Source of the DNA: Nostoc sp. 'Peltigera membranacea cyanobiont' 210A
GTDB taxonomy: Bacteria > Cyanobacteriota > Cyanobacteriia > Cyanobacteriales > Nostocaceae
Assembly (NCBI RefSeq): GCF_002246015.1
Contig: NZ_NOLJ01000002.1
Span: 648,449 to 712,448, forward strand
Reading direction: 5' to 3'
DNA length: 64,000 bases
Made by a program: the position numbers and the translations under genes. Each line of letters opens with the position of its first letter. Position 1 is the first letter of the stretch. Positions 54,105 to 62,906 of the stretch are shown here, in pieces. Under the pieces are notes generated by a model. That model searched no databases, was not told the DNA's origin, and saw nothing but the letters and a program-made list of their open reading frames with translations.

Positions 54105-54272
54105 ATGGCCAAGCGCCGTAACCCGAAAAAAGAAAAGGCGCTACGTAACCAGGCGTATGCCAGAAAGTTTCGTAAACGGACTACGACAGGAAGAATGCAG
54201 AGAAGGTTCCAACAAAGACCACCAAAGAGTGAAGAAGAAGAAGGCGCAGCAACAGCAGCTGACACTGACTAA
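54105..54272 (+). CDS. small basic protein, 55 residues
   Basis: MAKRRNPKKEKALRNQAYAR begins this highly basic protein (about 20 Lys and Arg in the first 40 residues), followed by RTTTGRMQRRF and an acidic tail (SEEEEG). AGAGGTG lies 4 bases before the ATG as a ribosome site; an upstream in-frame ATG at 54069 adds improbable residues. The composition suggests nucleic acid or ribosome binding, and the strong promoter and terminator suggest high expression. I do not recognise the family. It is flanked by an AT-rich gap and a clear terminator. Confidence 0.75.
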   Translation: MAKRRNPKKEKALRNQAYARKFRKRTTTGRMQRRFQQRPPKSEEEEGAATAADTD

Positions 54273-54315
54273 GCTGCTTGCCTAAATCCTTATTGTTTGG
54301 GTTATTTACCTTTTG

Positions 54316-54351
54316 GGGCGCACATTTATTTGTACGCCCTTATTTATTTTT
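54316..54351 (+). terminator. Rho-independent terminator
   Basis: GGGCGCACA (54316-54324) pairs with TGTACGCCC (54331-54339) with one mismatch, followed by TTATTTATTTTT. It ends the transcript of the small basic protein gene. Confidence 0.78.
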
Positions 54352-54444
54352 GGGGATTGGGGCATTGGGCATAGAGAAAAGACAAGGGAGACAAGGGAGA
54401 GATTTATTCAAAAACTCCCCCTTGTCTCCTTTTCCCCAATTCCT

Positions 54445-55830
54445 CTATTGAGCAATTTGGGCACGGGCGGCTGTAAGTGCTTTGTTTACCTGTACAAAGC
54501 CAGTACCTCCGTAACTGTTGCGCGCAGCAACAACTTGACGGGGGGATATCGCCTCATAAATATCTGCTGCAAATGCCGGATGTAGTTGTTGCCACTCTTC
54601 CAATTTCAAATCTTTTAGGAGTTTACCTGCGGCAATACTAGTTTTTACCACTTTACCCACAAGGTTGTAAGCTTCCCGAAAAGGAACGCCCCGTGCTGCC
54701 AGATAATCTGCTACATCGGTAGCATTAGAAAAATCTTCTGCCACAGCTGATGCTAACCGTTGGGTACGAAATTCTAAGCCTTCCCTGAGCAAAATCGTCA
54801 TCGCTTCTAGAGACGCTTTGACTGTATTAACGCTATCAAATAGACCTTCTTTATCTTCTTGTAAGTCTTTGTTATATGCCAGAGGTAGCCCCTTCATAAT
54901 CACTAACATCGCCTGGAGATGACCGAATACACGTCCCGTTTTCCCCCGCACCAATTCTGGGACATCGGGGTTTTTCTTTTGGGGCATGATACTGGAACCC
55001 GTAGCACAGCTATCTTTGAGGGTGACAAAGCGAAATTCTTCAGATGACCAAAGAATGACTTCTTCTGCAAGGCGGCTGAGGTGAACCATAATCAAGCTAG
55101 CAGCACACAAAAATTCGATCGCAAAATCGCGATCGCTCACTCCATCGAGGCTGTTAGCATAAATATCGTCAAAATTCAAGAGTTTGGCTGTGTAGTGGCG
55201 GTCAATAGGGAAAGTCGTTCCCGCTAAAGCACCACATCCCAAAGGTGAAATATTCACGCGGCGAGAAACATCTCCTAAGCGTTCCCAGTCACGTTGCGCC
55301 ATTTGAAAGTATGCCAAGAGGTGATGAGCTAAACTCACGGGTTGGGCGCGTTGGAGGTGGGTATAGCCAGGAATCAGGGTTTCAACGTGCTTTTCGGCTA
55401 TATCTAGTAAAACACCTTGAAATTCTCGCAATTCGCTTTTGATTTGTTGGATTTGGTCACGGAGGTAGAGTCTGGTATCAGTACCAACTTGATCATTACG
55501 CGATCGCGCTGTATGCAGCTTTTTACCCACGTCGCCAACAATTTCTGTCAGTCGGCCTTCAACTGCAAAATGTACATCTTCAGCATCGACACCGGGCTGA
55601 AATTTTCCCTGGCTGTACTCTTGGCGAATTTGTTCTAAACCGACAACCAGTTGCTCTCCTTCTTCTGGGGAGATAATGCCTGTGTGAGCAAGCATTTTGG
55701 CATGAGCTTGAGAACCAGTCAGGTCGTATTCGATTAATTCAATATCAAAACTTATACTGGCATTAAAACGAGCGATCGCTGGATGCAACGCTGATTCAAA
55801 CCGCTGGCTCCAAGTTTCTTTTTTGGTCAT
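54445..55830 (-). CDS. argH: argininosuccinate lyase
   Basis: The 461-residue enzyme splits argininosuccinate into arginine and fumarate, the last step of arginine synthesis. Typical blocks: the N-terminal [49 protein letters not shown] and the fumarase/aspartase signature [12 protein letters not shown] near residue 280. Length is normal. Upstream on the same strand, after a 7-bp repeat-based inverted region (55855-55930), is a small membrane protein gene. Confidence 0.98.
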   Translation of the reverse strand: MTKKETWSQRFESALHPAIARFNASISFDIELIEYDLTGSQAHAKMLAHTGIISPEEGEQLVVGLEQIRQEYSQGKFQPGVDAEDVHFAVEGRLTEIVGDVGKKLHTARSRNDQVGTDTRLYLRDQIQQIKSELREFQGVLLDIAEKHVETLIPGYTHLQRAQPVSLAHHLLAYFQMAQRDWERLGDVSRRVNISPLGCGALAGTTFPIDRHYTAKLLNFDDIYANSLDGVSDRDFAIEFLCAASLIMVHLSRLAEEVILWSSEEFRFVTLKDSCATGSSIMPQKKNPDVPELVRGKTGRVFGHLQAMLVIMKGLPLAYNKDLQEDKEGLFDSVNTVKASLEAMTILLREGLEFRTQRLASAVAEDFSNATDVADYLAARGVPFREAYNLVGKVVKTSIAAGKLLKDLKLEEWQQLHPAFAADIYEAISPRQVVAARNSYGGTGFVQVNKALTAARAQIAQ

Positions 55831-55854
55831 AAATTATGAAAAGAGTGGGCGAGA

Positions 55855-55930
55855 GTTAAGAGTTAAGAGTGAGGAGTTATGAGTTTTTGACTCCTAACTT
55901 CTCACTCCTCACTTTTAACTCCTAACTTTT
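55855..55930. repeat. inverted heptamer repeat between argH and small membrane protein
   Basis: GTTAAGAGTTAAGAGTGAGG-type units on the left face CCTCACTTTTAACTCCTAAC units on the right, across TTTTTGACTCC, so the transcript could form a long hairpin. The right arm ends about 5 bp before the stop codon of the gene at 55935. Confidence 0.85.
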
Positions 55931-55934
55931 AAAT

Positions 55935-56141
55935 TTAACCGTAGCTAGTTAGATTCCGAATCATATAGCCAATGACTAAACCAATCAACAATGCCCACAC
56001 TTGACCTGTTTGTATAAAGTGGCTCCAAGCTTTTTGCATCTGACCCATAACGTTTGGATCGGTGATTGTTTGTGCTAATGCTGTCAAATTTACAGGCAAA
56101 TGCCAAAGTAACTGAGATGTCAAATCGCTGTAATTACTCAT
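55935..56141 (-). CDS. small single-span membrane protein, 68 residues
   Basis: MSNYSDLTSQLLWHLPVNLT begins a soluble N-terminal part of about 45 residues, followed by a single hydrophobic segment near the C-terminus (WALLIGLVIGYMIRNL). It resembles the small membrane proteins that cyanobacteria add to photosystem or NDH complexes, but no family is recognised. It may be co-transcribed with argH, although the hairpin-forming repeat separates them. A start at 56141 is preceded by TCACCAAAG (a weak AAAG site). Confidence 0.6.
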   Translation of the reverse strand: MSNYSDLTSQLLWHLPVNLTALAQTITDPNVMGQMQKAWSHFIQTGQVWALLIGLVIGYMIRNLTSYG

Positions 56142-56247
56142 CTTTGGTGATTAAGAAGTTAGGGGTGGCAAATTTCAGCATCAGCTTATTATTTACATTA
56201 ATTACTGATATTTACTGAAATATTGGATGTAACTTCAATGTCTTAAC

Positions 56248-57036
56248 TCAAGATGTAGCCGATGCCAACCGCAATTTCTCGGCTGTCCGCAAAATTTGCC
56301 CCGCCAAAACTGCTGCGCCAAAACCATTATCGATATTTACTACGCCTACTCCCGCAGCACAAGAGTTAAGCATTGTCAATAGAGGTGCTAAACCACCAAA
56401 ACTTGCGCCATAACCAATGCTGGTGGGTACGGCAATCACGGGACAACTCGCTAAACCTGCGACAACGCTGGGTAAAGCGCCTTCCATCCCAGCTACGACA
56501 ATCAACACTGATGCTGACTCAATCAGGTGACGGTTACTTAATAAGCGGTGAATTCCCGCAACGCCAACATCCCAGAGACGCTGTACTCGAAAACCAGAAA
56601 GTTCAGCAGTGACAGCTGCTTCTTCAGCAACAGGTAAATCGGCGGTACCAGCAGAAAGAATGCCAATTTCACCCTGGAATTGTGGTTCGATGGTAGGGGG
56701 AGCGATCGCACAAATTCGCGCCGATTCGTAATATCGCAAACTGCTAACTTTTGATTCTAATACGGCATAAACTGCTGGTTCAATCCGAGTCGCCATCACC
56801 ACCGGATTACGGAGACGCATCACCTCCATAATTTGAGCAATTTGATCGGGAGTCTTACCAGGGCCCCAAATCACCTCTGGGAAACCAGTTCTTAGCTGGC
56901 GATGATGGTCAATTTTGGCAAACTCACCCACAGATTCATAAGTTAAGTCTTTGAGGGAGTCTAATGCCGTATCTGGGGTAACTTTACCATTGGCAACCGC
57001 AACGAGTAGCGATCGCAAAGTTTTTTCATCAGTCAT
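56248..57036 (-). CDS. larB: LarB, pyridinium-3,5-biscarboxylic acid mononucleotide synthase
   Basis: The 262-residue protein has an N-terminal part (FAKIDHHRQLRTGFPEVIWGPGK) and a PurE-like carboxylase domain: GILSAGTADLPVAEEAA, WDVGVAGIHRLL, VVAGMEGALPSVVAGL and VPTSIGYGASFGGLAPLLTML. LarB carboxylates and hydrolyses NaAD in the first step to the nickel-pincer cofactor used by lactate racemase-like enzymes. No larC, larE or larA gene is in the window. Its start codon is the beginning of a heptamer array toward the upstream binding protein. Confidence 0.9.
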   Translation of the reverse strand: MTDEKTLRSLLVAVANGKVTPDTALDSLKDLTYESVGEFAKIDHHRQLRTGFPEVIWGPGKTPDQIAQIMEVMRLRNPVVMATRIEPAVYAVLESKVSSLRYYESARICAIAPPTIEPQFQGEIGILSAGTADLPVAEEAAVTAELSGFRVQRLWDVGVAGIHRLLSNRHLIESASVLIVVAGMEGALPSVVAGLASCPVIAVPTSIGYGASFGGLAPLLTMLNSCAAGVGVVNIDNGFGAAVLAGQILRTAEKLRLASATS

Positions 57037-57118
57037 TTGTCATTTGTCCTTTGTCCTTTGTCATTTGTCATTTGTCATTTATTTTTATCTGCAAGTAATG
57101 ACCAATGACTAATAACTA
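57034..57118. repeat. heptamer array filling the gap between larB and the binding protein gene
   Basis: TCATTTG/TCCTTTG units run from the larB start codon (57034-57036) to about 57080; then TGACCAA, TGACTAA and TAACTAA units contain the stop codon of the next gene (57116-57118). The array therefore spans from a start codon to a stop codon. Confidence 0.88.
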
Positions 57119-58897
57119 ATTTGTTATTTTAATTTCATGAATGTTCCAGAATGCGCCACCAAGTGCAGAGTATTGGATGCCTTCAAAGCGATTACGCACT
57201 GCTGACATTGATAAAGCGTTAACTAGATAAATAAACGGTAAATTTTCTTGGGTAATCTTTTGGGTTTCGGCATAAATTTCTTTCCGCTTTGCTGGATCTA
57301 ATTCCCTTGCTCCTTGAATGTATAACCTAGCAATTTCTGCTTCCCAAGGAGCCACTTCCCAACCTTGCACTGGCTTTTGTCCAGCTTGGGGTTTCTGATT
57401 AAACATGTGTAATCCACCTTCGGGAGACCAGACATTAGCCCCATCATTTGGTTCTAACCCACCAGTCAGACCCAGCATAGAAACTTCCCAGTCTAATGAA
57501 TTTGACAGCTTATCTGTGTAAGTATTCCACGCTAGAGGAGTGAAATCGACTTGAATACCAATTTTACTCAGGTCTTGTTTAATTTGCGATCCAATTGCTT
57601 CGCGGATTTTGTTACCAGCATTGGTAAGCAACGAGAAGCGAACTCGGTTTCCTTGAGCATCAATTAGTTGGTTGTTGTTATATTTGAATCCTGCTTTTAG
57701 TAGCAGTTCCTTCGCCTTTTCTATATTGTAGTTATAAACTTTTAGGCCTTCTTCTGGCGACAAATAATAAGGGCTTTGCACAGAAATTGGCGAATTTTGT
57801 GGTTTACCTAAGCCACGAAAAGTGTTGTTAATCATTGTTTGCCGATCAATTGCATAGGCTACTGCCTGCCGAAACTCTACAGTATTGAACCAACGCGATT
57901 TAACTGGATCGACCAGCGGTTTTCCATCCCTTTTACCTTTATTTAAATTGAATAAAATAAACGTCGTACCAGTTGCTGGGCCACCATTGAAAATTTTGAA
58001 ATTTCCCTGCTCTTCTTGCACCTTTAGCAAAGAAAAATAATCTGGTGAGACTCCCACAGTATCTAATCCACCAGAACGAAATTGTAGCAAGGAGGTATCT
58101 GTTGATTCTACAATTTGCCACACAATCCGTTCAATATAAGGCTGGGATTCTCCCTTTGGCCCTTTGCGCCAATAATAGGGATTGCGCCTGAACACTACAC
58201 GCTGGCTGGTGTCGTAGCGCTCTAGTTTGTAAGGGCCGTTAACGATAATTTGATCTGGAGGAGTATCAACACCCCACTTTGACAAAAATATGGGCTTACC
58301 CTCTTGGTCTTTTGTCTTGATAAATGGTTCTAGGGTGTGAGCAGGTAAAATTGGTAGTCCTAGAGTTCCCAAAAATGGTGCAAATGGTTCTGGAGTTGTG
58401 AATTCAATCCGTTGAGTATCGATTTTTCGTACCTTTGGTAAAGCCCGACTTTCACCAATGCGTAGCACATCTCTAGCATCTGCGGGAATCGCTTCGTTCA
58501 GGTAAATTTGGTTGAAGGTAAATATTACATCATCTGCTGTTAAGGGTTCCCCATCAGACCATTTCAATTCCTTACGCAAGGTAAAAACAAATCGCAATTT
58601 GTTATCAGAAATTTCCCAAGATTCTGCTAAAGAAGGCTCAATTTTGCCAGTTATGGGGTTTTCAGAAGTTAACCCTTCATAAATCAGAGGAAAAACATTC
58701 GGAGATTCCTGACTCAAAGGGTAGTTAAAGGTTTTGGGATCGCTGAGAATGGCACTGACCAATTGCGGCATTTGAGCAGCTGCACTTTTAAAGTTAGCGG
58801 GGTTGCAGGCGGTAAGTGTAAGTGCTGTTGCTGAAGTCAAAATTATTGGCAACCAAAAATATTTAATTGCCAGAAATATTTTTCTAAAAGATTTCAT
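57116..58897 (-). CDS. ABC transporter substrate-binding lipoprotein, family 5
   Basis: The 593-residue lipoprotein has a lipobox LTAC with Cys31 after a hydrophobic segment. The mature part is SBP_bac_5 (DppA/OppA type): LVSAILSDPKTFNYPLSQE, PSLAESWEISDNKLRFVFTLRKELKWSDGEPLTADDV (the family signature), HTLEPF, then VDFRQAVAYAIDRQ-like VEFRQAVAYAIDRQTMI. It binds peptides or other oligomers outside the membrane for an ABC importer; the permease and ATPase genes are not adjacent, so it may share an unlinked transporter. It lies in the same direction as the downstream larB. Confidence 0.92.
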   Translation of the reverse strand: MKSFRKIFLAIKYFWLPIILTSATALTLTACNPANFKSAAAQMPQLVSAILSDPKTFNYPLSQESPNVFPLIYEGLTSENPITGKIEPSLAESWEISDNKLRFVFTLRKELKWSDGEPLTADDVIFTFNQIYLNEAIPADARDVLRIGESRALPKVRKIDTQRIEFTTPEPFAPFLGTLGLPILPAHTLEPFIKTKDQEGKPIFLSKWGVDTPPDQIIVNGPYKLERYDTSQRVVFRRNPYYWRKGPKGESQPYIERIVWQIVESTDTSLLQFRSGGLDTVGVSPDYFSLLKVQEEQGNFKIFNGGPATGTTFILFNLNKGKRDGKPLVDPVKSRWFNTVEFRQAVAYAIDRQTMINNTFRGLGKPQNSPISVQSPYYLSPEEGLKVYNYNIEKAKELLLKAGFKYNNNQLIDAQGNRVRFSLLTNAGNKIREAIGSQIKQDLSKIGIQVDFTPLAWNTYTDKLSNSLDWEVSMLGLTGGLEPNDGANVWSPEGGLHMFNQKPQAGQKPVQGWEVAPWEAEIARLYIQGARELDPAKRKEIYAETQKITQENLPFIYLVNALSMSAVRNRFEGIQYSALGGAFWNIHEIKITN

Positions 58898-58921
58898 ACT
58901 TTCAATACGCGAGTAGTGTCA

Positions 58922-59521
58922 TTAATTTGATTGAGATTGTAGCCAACCAAGGAAGTTTTGGGTTTTATTGAAATACTGGATTTCTCTATCTCGTAAAATC
59001 TCTAAAACTTCACGTCTGCCAAATTCTTTAGAATTGCTACTTAAAAATACTTTATTTTCATTAGGATGTAAGCCAGCATGAAAAATTATACATTCCAAGA
59101 TTATTCTATCTATAATGTGCTTCTCAAAGATTGCTCTATTTAAGGTTAATTGAAAAATATCTTTACTTAATATAATCATTTCTGATGTATTGATAAGCCG
59201 ATTAAAAGCTACATCAAAACGTTCTTTAACTTCATTACTTCTTTGAAGAAAGCTAATTCTTGATTTCTCTAGGTGAGACAGTAGTGATCGTGCATTGCTT
59301 GAATTATCTCGCTCTGCTTGATTAATTTGTATATCTAAATTTCGGAGAAAATCTAAATTATATTTTTCTTCTTGTTCTAATGTTGTCAACGATTCTACAA
59401 AACAAATACTTGGCACTACGATACGTAGAGATGATGGTGGATTTTGCAGTAATTCTTGTGCTTGTGAATCTTGCCCTTTAGCAATACTCATCAAGAAATT
59501 AGTTTCAACGTAAATGATCAC
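58922..59521 (-). CDS. PIN-domain-like protein
   Basis: This 199-residue protein starts MIIYVETNFLM with an acidic residue (Glu6) where PIN domains have the first metal-binding Asp, then Thr and Asn, Glu43 in CFVESL, Asp138 in HIIDRIIL and a late FLSSNSKEF. The order E-T-N...E...D...S-N fits a PIN-like ribonuclease, though the long helical middle (residues 50-110) is an insertion. The gene for a PD-(D/E)XK-like protein starts 9 bp upstream on the same strand, so they form a pair. It could be a VapC-like toxin or a tRNA/mRNA nuclease; no typical antitoxin gene adjoins. Confidence 0.65.
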   Translation of the reverse strand: MIIYVETNFLMSIAKGQDSQAQELLQNPPSSLRIVVPSICFVESLTTLEQEEKYNLDFLRNLDIQINQAERDNSSNARSLLSHLEKSRISFLQRSNEVKERFDVAFNRLINTSEMIILSKDIFQLTLNRAIFEKHIIDRIILECIIFHAGLHPNENKVFLSSNSKEFGRREVLEILRDREIQYFNKTQNFLGWLQSQSN

Positions 59522-59530
59522 TACACAACA

Positions 59531-60043
59531 TTAAGAAATTTCAGTTGTTCCATCTTCTATTAATTGCAATAAACCAATCTTTGCCATTTCCTTTGTGAAA
59601 GGTGGTATTGCCGATTTCCAATGATATGCCAAGTCACGTAGCCAAGCTTCTGTAAGACCTTTAAGATAAAGACTAAATATCCTTTTGTCGCGGAATTTTG
59701 GCTCGTAATGACTCAGCACATCAGCAGTATTAAAGCAGACAATTGGCTCTGATAAATTATTGCCATCCCATTTTACAATTTGAATTTTATCTACATCAAC
59801 AAGCATGGCAAATGGAATCGCTATCTTTGCAGCTTGCAGGTAATCGATTAGCCGTAAATTAGCATAATCTTGGGCTTTTGTTTCTTGAAATTTTAAGGGG
59901 AAACCTTTAACTTCAGCTATGAGAATAATTTGCCCCTCTTTGTCGAGGGCGACAATATCGGGAAAGTCTACATCTTCTAAGTTTGTAGCTTGCATGGTTC
60001 TAATTCCCCACCAAGTTAAGCTTTGTTTAACGCTATCAATCAT
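59531..60043 (-). CDS. PD-(D/E)XK-like protein, partner of the PIN gene
   Basis: The 170-residue protein has the motif PD (residues 28-29, DFPDIVALDKEG), then 14 residues on E44-V-K46 in LIAEVKGFP, a classical PD-x(14)-ExK catalytic core of nuclease-fold proteins. A helix with RLIDYLQAAKIAIPFAMLVD follows, and the C-terminal half (EAWLRDLAYHWKSAIPPF) is unfamiliar. The arrangement resembles small nuclease-fold accessory proteins in mobile gene pairs. It precedes the PIN-domain gene by 9 bp. Function is unknown; it may be a nuclease, or an inactive fold that controls the PIN partner. Confidence 0.6.
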   Translation of the reverse strand: MIDSVKQSLTWWGIRTMQATNLEDVDFPDIVALDKEGQIILIAEVKGFPLKFQETKAQDYANLRLIDYLQAAKIAIPFAMLVDVDKIQIVKWDGNNLSEPIVCFNTADVLSHYEPKFRDKRIFSLYLKGLTEAWLRDLAYHWKSAIPPFTKEMAKIGLLQLIEDGTTEIS

Positions 60044-60098
60044 TTATTTCCATCCTAATCAGTCTTGAATATCTTTGAATCAGCGGCTAAAACAAAAG

Positions 60099-60584
60099 TT
60101 ACTCTGAAGCAACTAGTAAGACAACAGCATAAGCACATATACCTTCTTCCCGTCCAACGGGGCCTAATTTTTCATTGGTGGTAGCTTTAATACCAATTTG
60201 ATTTGGTTCTAATTCTAAAACCGCCGCTAGTTTGTCACGCATATTGTGAATATGCGGTTTTAATTTTGGACGTTCTGCTACTATCACCGAGTCAATATTT
60301 CCCACCTGCCAGCCTCGATCGCGAATCAGTTGATTTACTTGAGTTAATAGTATTAAACTATCTGCTCCCGCCCATTGAGGATCGCTAGGCGGAAAATAAT
60401 GACCAATATCCCCCAAAGATAATGCCCCAAGCATGGCATCCATAATCGCATGGGTTAGTACGTCAGCGTCACTGTGCCCCAACAAACCCAGTTCATGGGG
60501 AATTTTAATTCCACCTAAAATCAAAGCGCGATCGCTCACCAGTTGGTGAATATCGTAGCCGTTACCAATACGAATTTTAGTCAT
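60099..60584 (-). CDS. ispF: 2-C-methyl-D-erythritol 2,4-cyclodiphosphate synthase
   Basis: The 161-residue trimeric enzyme of the MEP isoprenoid pathway forms the cyclodiphosphate ring. Metal ligands Asp11 and His13 are in [32 protein letters not shown] gives the third His and the active-site loop; [18 protein letters not shown] is the C-terminal signature. It is downstream of trmD on the same strand, separated by a 17-bp heptamer array that touches the ispF start and the trmD stop. Confidence 0.97.
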   Translation of the reverse strand: MTKIRIGNGYDIHQLVSDRALILGGIKIPHELGLLGHSDADVLTHAIMDAMLGALSLGDIGHYFPPSDPQWAGADSLILLTQVNQLIRDRGWQVGNIDSVIVAERPKLKPHIHNMRDKLAAVLELEPNQIGIKATTNEKLGPVGREEGICAYAVVLLVASE

Positions 60585-60604
60585 TAGTTATTAGTCATTG
60601 GTCA
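60582..60604. repeat. TCATTAG heptamers between trmD and ispF
   Basis: TCATTAG, TTATTAG and TCATTGG units from the ispF start codon (60582-60584) to the trmD stop codon (60602-60604). The gap consists only of these units. Confidence 0.85.
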
Positions 60605-61333
60605 AGAGTTAGAAATGAAATTATTATTCTCTCCCTGCTCCCCCTGTTCCCCCTGCTGCAATTTCTCCAAAAGATCGGGGCGGCGATCGCGGGTTTTTTG
60701 AATTTGTTGTTCGTAACGCCACCGGGCGATCGCTGCATGATTCCCACTGAGCAAGACATCAGGCACTTTCAAACCGCGAAAATTCGCAGGGCGAGTATAT
60801 TGGGGATAGTCCAACAACCCTTCCTCAAAACTTTCTGCTATGAGGGACTCAGTTTTGGCCACAGTTCCTGGGAGCAGCCGCACGACGCCATTAATCAAAG
60901 CCATTGCTGGAATTTCCCCACCAGTCAGAATAAAATCGCCCAAAGATACTTCACGAGTTACCAAATGTAGCACCCTCTCATCAACTCCTTCGTAATGCCC
61001 ACAAATAACTACTAACTGGTCATAATTTGTCACCAATTCTTTCAAAAGAGGTTGATTAATTGTTTGACCCTGGGGACTCATCAAAATTACTTCTCTTCGG
61101 GATAGAATCGGCAGCGACTCCACAGCGGTAAAAATAGGTTCTGGCTTCATTAGCATCCCAACACCACCACCGTAGGGTTCATCATCTACTTTTCGGTGTT
61201 TGTCAGTGGTAAAGTCCCGTGGATTAATCAGATGCACTTCAGCAATCTGTTTGGCTAAGGCTTTACCTAGCAGCCCAGAATTGAGAACAGAGTTAAAACA
61301 GTCAGGAAAAAGCGTAACTATATCAAAGCGCAC
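60602..61333 (-). CDS. trmD: tRNA (guanine-N1)-methyltransferase
   Basis: The 243-residue SPOUT enzyme methylates G37 of tRNA to prevent frameshifts. Blocks: FDIVTLFPDCFNSVLNSGLLGKA, DDEPYGGGVGMLMKPEP, VVICGHYEGVDERV and ISLGDFILTGGEIPAMALI-like SLGDFILTGGEIPAMALINGV, the knot that binds S-adenosylmethionine. The final 10 residues are low-complexity (EQGEQGENNNF). It precedes ispF, which may be co-transcribed. In many bacteria trmD sits in an rpsP-rimM-rplS operon; here it does not. Confidence 0.97.
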   Translation of the reverse strand: MRFDIVTLFPDCFNSVLNSGLLGKALAKQIAEVHLINPRDFTTDKHRKVDDEPYGGGVGMLMKPEPIFTAVESLPILSRREVILMSPQGQTINQPLLKELVTNYDQLVVICGHYEGVDERVLHLVTREVSLGDFILTGGEIPAMALINGVVRLLPGTVAKTESLIAESFEEGLLDYPQYTRPANFRGLKVPDVLLSGNHAAIARWRYEQQIQKTRDRRPDLLEKLQQGEQGEQGENNNFISNS

Positions 61334-61871
61334 AGTTATTCGTATTCGAGGACACTAATCTTAAATTTGAATGTCTAGCAAACACCAGCAAGCCAAGGTC
61401 GGGTTAAACTCCAGTTAAACTTTATCAATAGTATCTAAAACTACCAGACCTCCTGGATTTTAGATGGGATCAAAAGTTTTTCTAATTACTTAATTTATGT
61501 TTAAATGTTGTCACAACTACATTTAAATTAATAATCATATCAAGTTAACAACTTCCAGGATGCATCGAGCCAGCCTCAGAAAAAAGCGTAGTCTTAACTG
61601 CTCTTCCCCAACCCTAAAGGGGGAATATAGCCACTTAAAGACTATTTTGCCCTGCTACAAGTGGACAGGTGAAAAACAAGGCGCTGGCTTTGAGGAATGT
61701 GAACAAACACGTTTAGACTGAGGCAACGCGAGCGTTAAGCGAGAATTTGGAGAGTGGCTGACCCAGTTCCAAACTTCCAAAAAGTGTCCTCTCGAAAGTT
61801 GCAAAGTGCAAAAACTATCAGGCAACTGAACCTTGTTAAATTCACCTGAAGTTGTTGACAGGAGAACCAAA
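61334..61871. other. gap upstream of cphB
   Basis: 538 bp between divergent trmD and cphB. AGGAG (61860-61864) serves the cphB ATG. A GC-rich fragment (GGCAACGCGAGCGTTAAGCGAG) at about 61723 belongs to the dispersed repeats. No other gene or clear promoter. Confidence 0.55.
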
Positions 61872-62735
61872 ATGCCGCAATTACAAGCTAAATCGCTAGA
61901 AATGAGGACACCCCAAGCAACTAAAACCGCCGTTCTGGTTATCGGAGGTGCAGAAGATAAAGTTCATGGGCGCGAAATCCTACGAACTTTTTTTGGACGC
62001 GCCGGTGCTAGTAAGGCTTATATTACAATTATTCCATCTGCCTCTCGCGAACCTGCCATCATTGGTGGTCGGTATATTCGCATTTTTGAAGAAATGGGTG
62101 CCCAGAAGGTAGAGATTTTAGACATCCGCGAACGAGAACAGTGTGAAGCCTCCCAGATCAAAGCATCCTTAGAAGCCTGTAGTGGGGTATTTTTGACAGG
62201 AGGAGACCAGCTGCGTCTTTGTGGCGTATTGGCAGATACGCCAGCAATGGAAATTATTCGCCAGCGGGTGAGGGCGGGGCAACTGACGTTAGCAGGCACC
62301 AGTGCAGGAGCGGCGGTGATGGGGCATCACATGATTGCTGGCGGCGGTAGTGGAGAGACGCCCAATCGTTCTCTAGTGGATATGGCAACGGGTTTGGGAT
62401 TTATTCCTGAAGTAATCGTTGACCAACACTTTCACAACCGTAATCGGATGGGGCGACTGATTAGTGCGATCGCAGCTCATCCCGATCGCTTAGGTATCGG
62501 CATTGACGAAGATACTTGTGCTGTGTTTGAACGTGATGGTTGGTTACAAGTCATGGGCAAAGGCAGTGTAACTATTGTTGATCCCACTGAGCTAACCCAC
62601 ACCAACGAACCCCACGTCGGCGCTAATGAACCCTTAACCGTACATAATTTACGTCTCCATATCCTCAGCTACGGCGATCGCTTCCACTTGTACCAGCGGA
62701 CTGTATTGCCTGCTGTACACCGAATCTCCAGCTGA
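61872..62735 (+). CDS. cphB: cyanophycinase
   Basis: The 287-residue serine exopeptidase degrades cyanophycin to Arg-Asp dipeptides. I use the ATG at 61872 because AGGAG lies 7 bases upstream, rather than an upstream start at 61833. Blocks: VLVIGGAEDKVHGREIL, IIPSASREPAIIGGRY, VFLTGGDQLRL, the nucleophile AGTSAGAAVMG, GLGFIPEVIVDQHFHNRNRMGRL and IGIDEDTC. Ser, Glu/Asp and His residues of the catalytic site are present. It is followed by cphA in the same direction, the usual cphB-cphA order. Confidence 0.96.
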   Translation: MPQLQAKSLEMRTPQATKTAVLVIGGAEDKVHGREILRTFFGRAGASKAYITIIPSASREPAIIGGRYIRIFEEMGAQKVEILDIREREQCEASQIKASLEACSGVFLTGGDQLRLCGVLADTPAMEIIRQRVRAGQLTLAGTSAGAAVMGHHMIAGGGSGETPNRSLVDMATGLGFIPEVIVDQHFHNRNRMGRLISAIAAHPDRLGIGIDEDTCAVFERDGWLQVMGKGSVTIVDPTELTHTNEPHVGANEPLTVHNLRLHILSYGDRFHLYQRTVLPAVHRISS

Positions 62736-62906
62736 CGGGATAGAGTATCTGAGGTTACACTGAGTTGACCGCACATTTATTTCTTACCGTAGAAAAATGA
62801 TAAGAATACCATGTAAAGAGAAAAAACTGTTTGTGATGAACAGTTTAGCGGTCAATTCCAGTAAGAAACTAGAATTTTGGTTCCGAATCTCCATCTACCT
62901 ATTCCC

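Noticed and set aside
61655-61870. 71-codon minus-strand frame upstream of cphB
   Set aside because: No ribosome site, and it overlaps the cphB ribosome site and leader.
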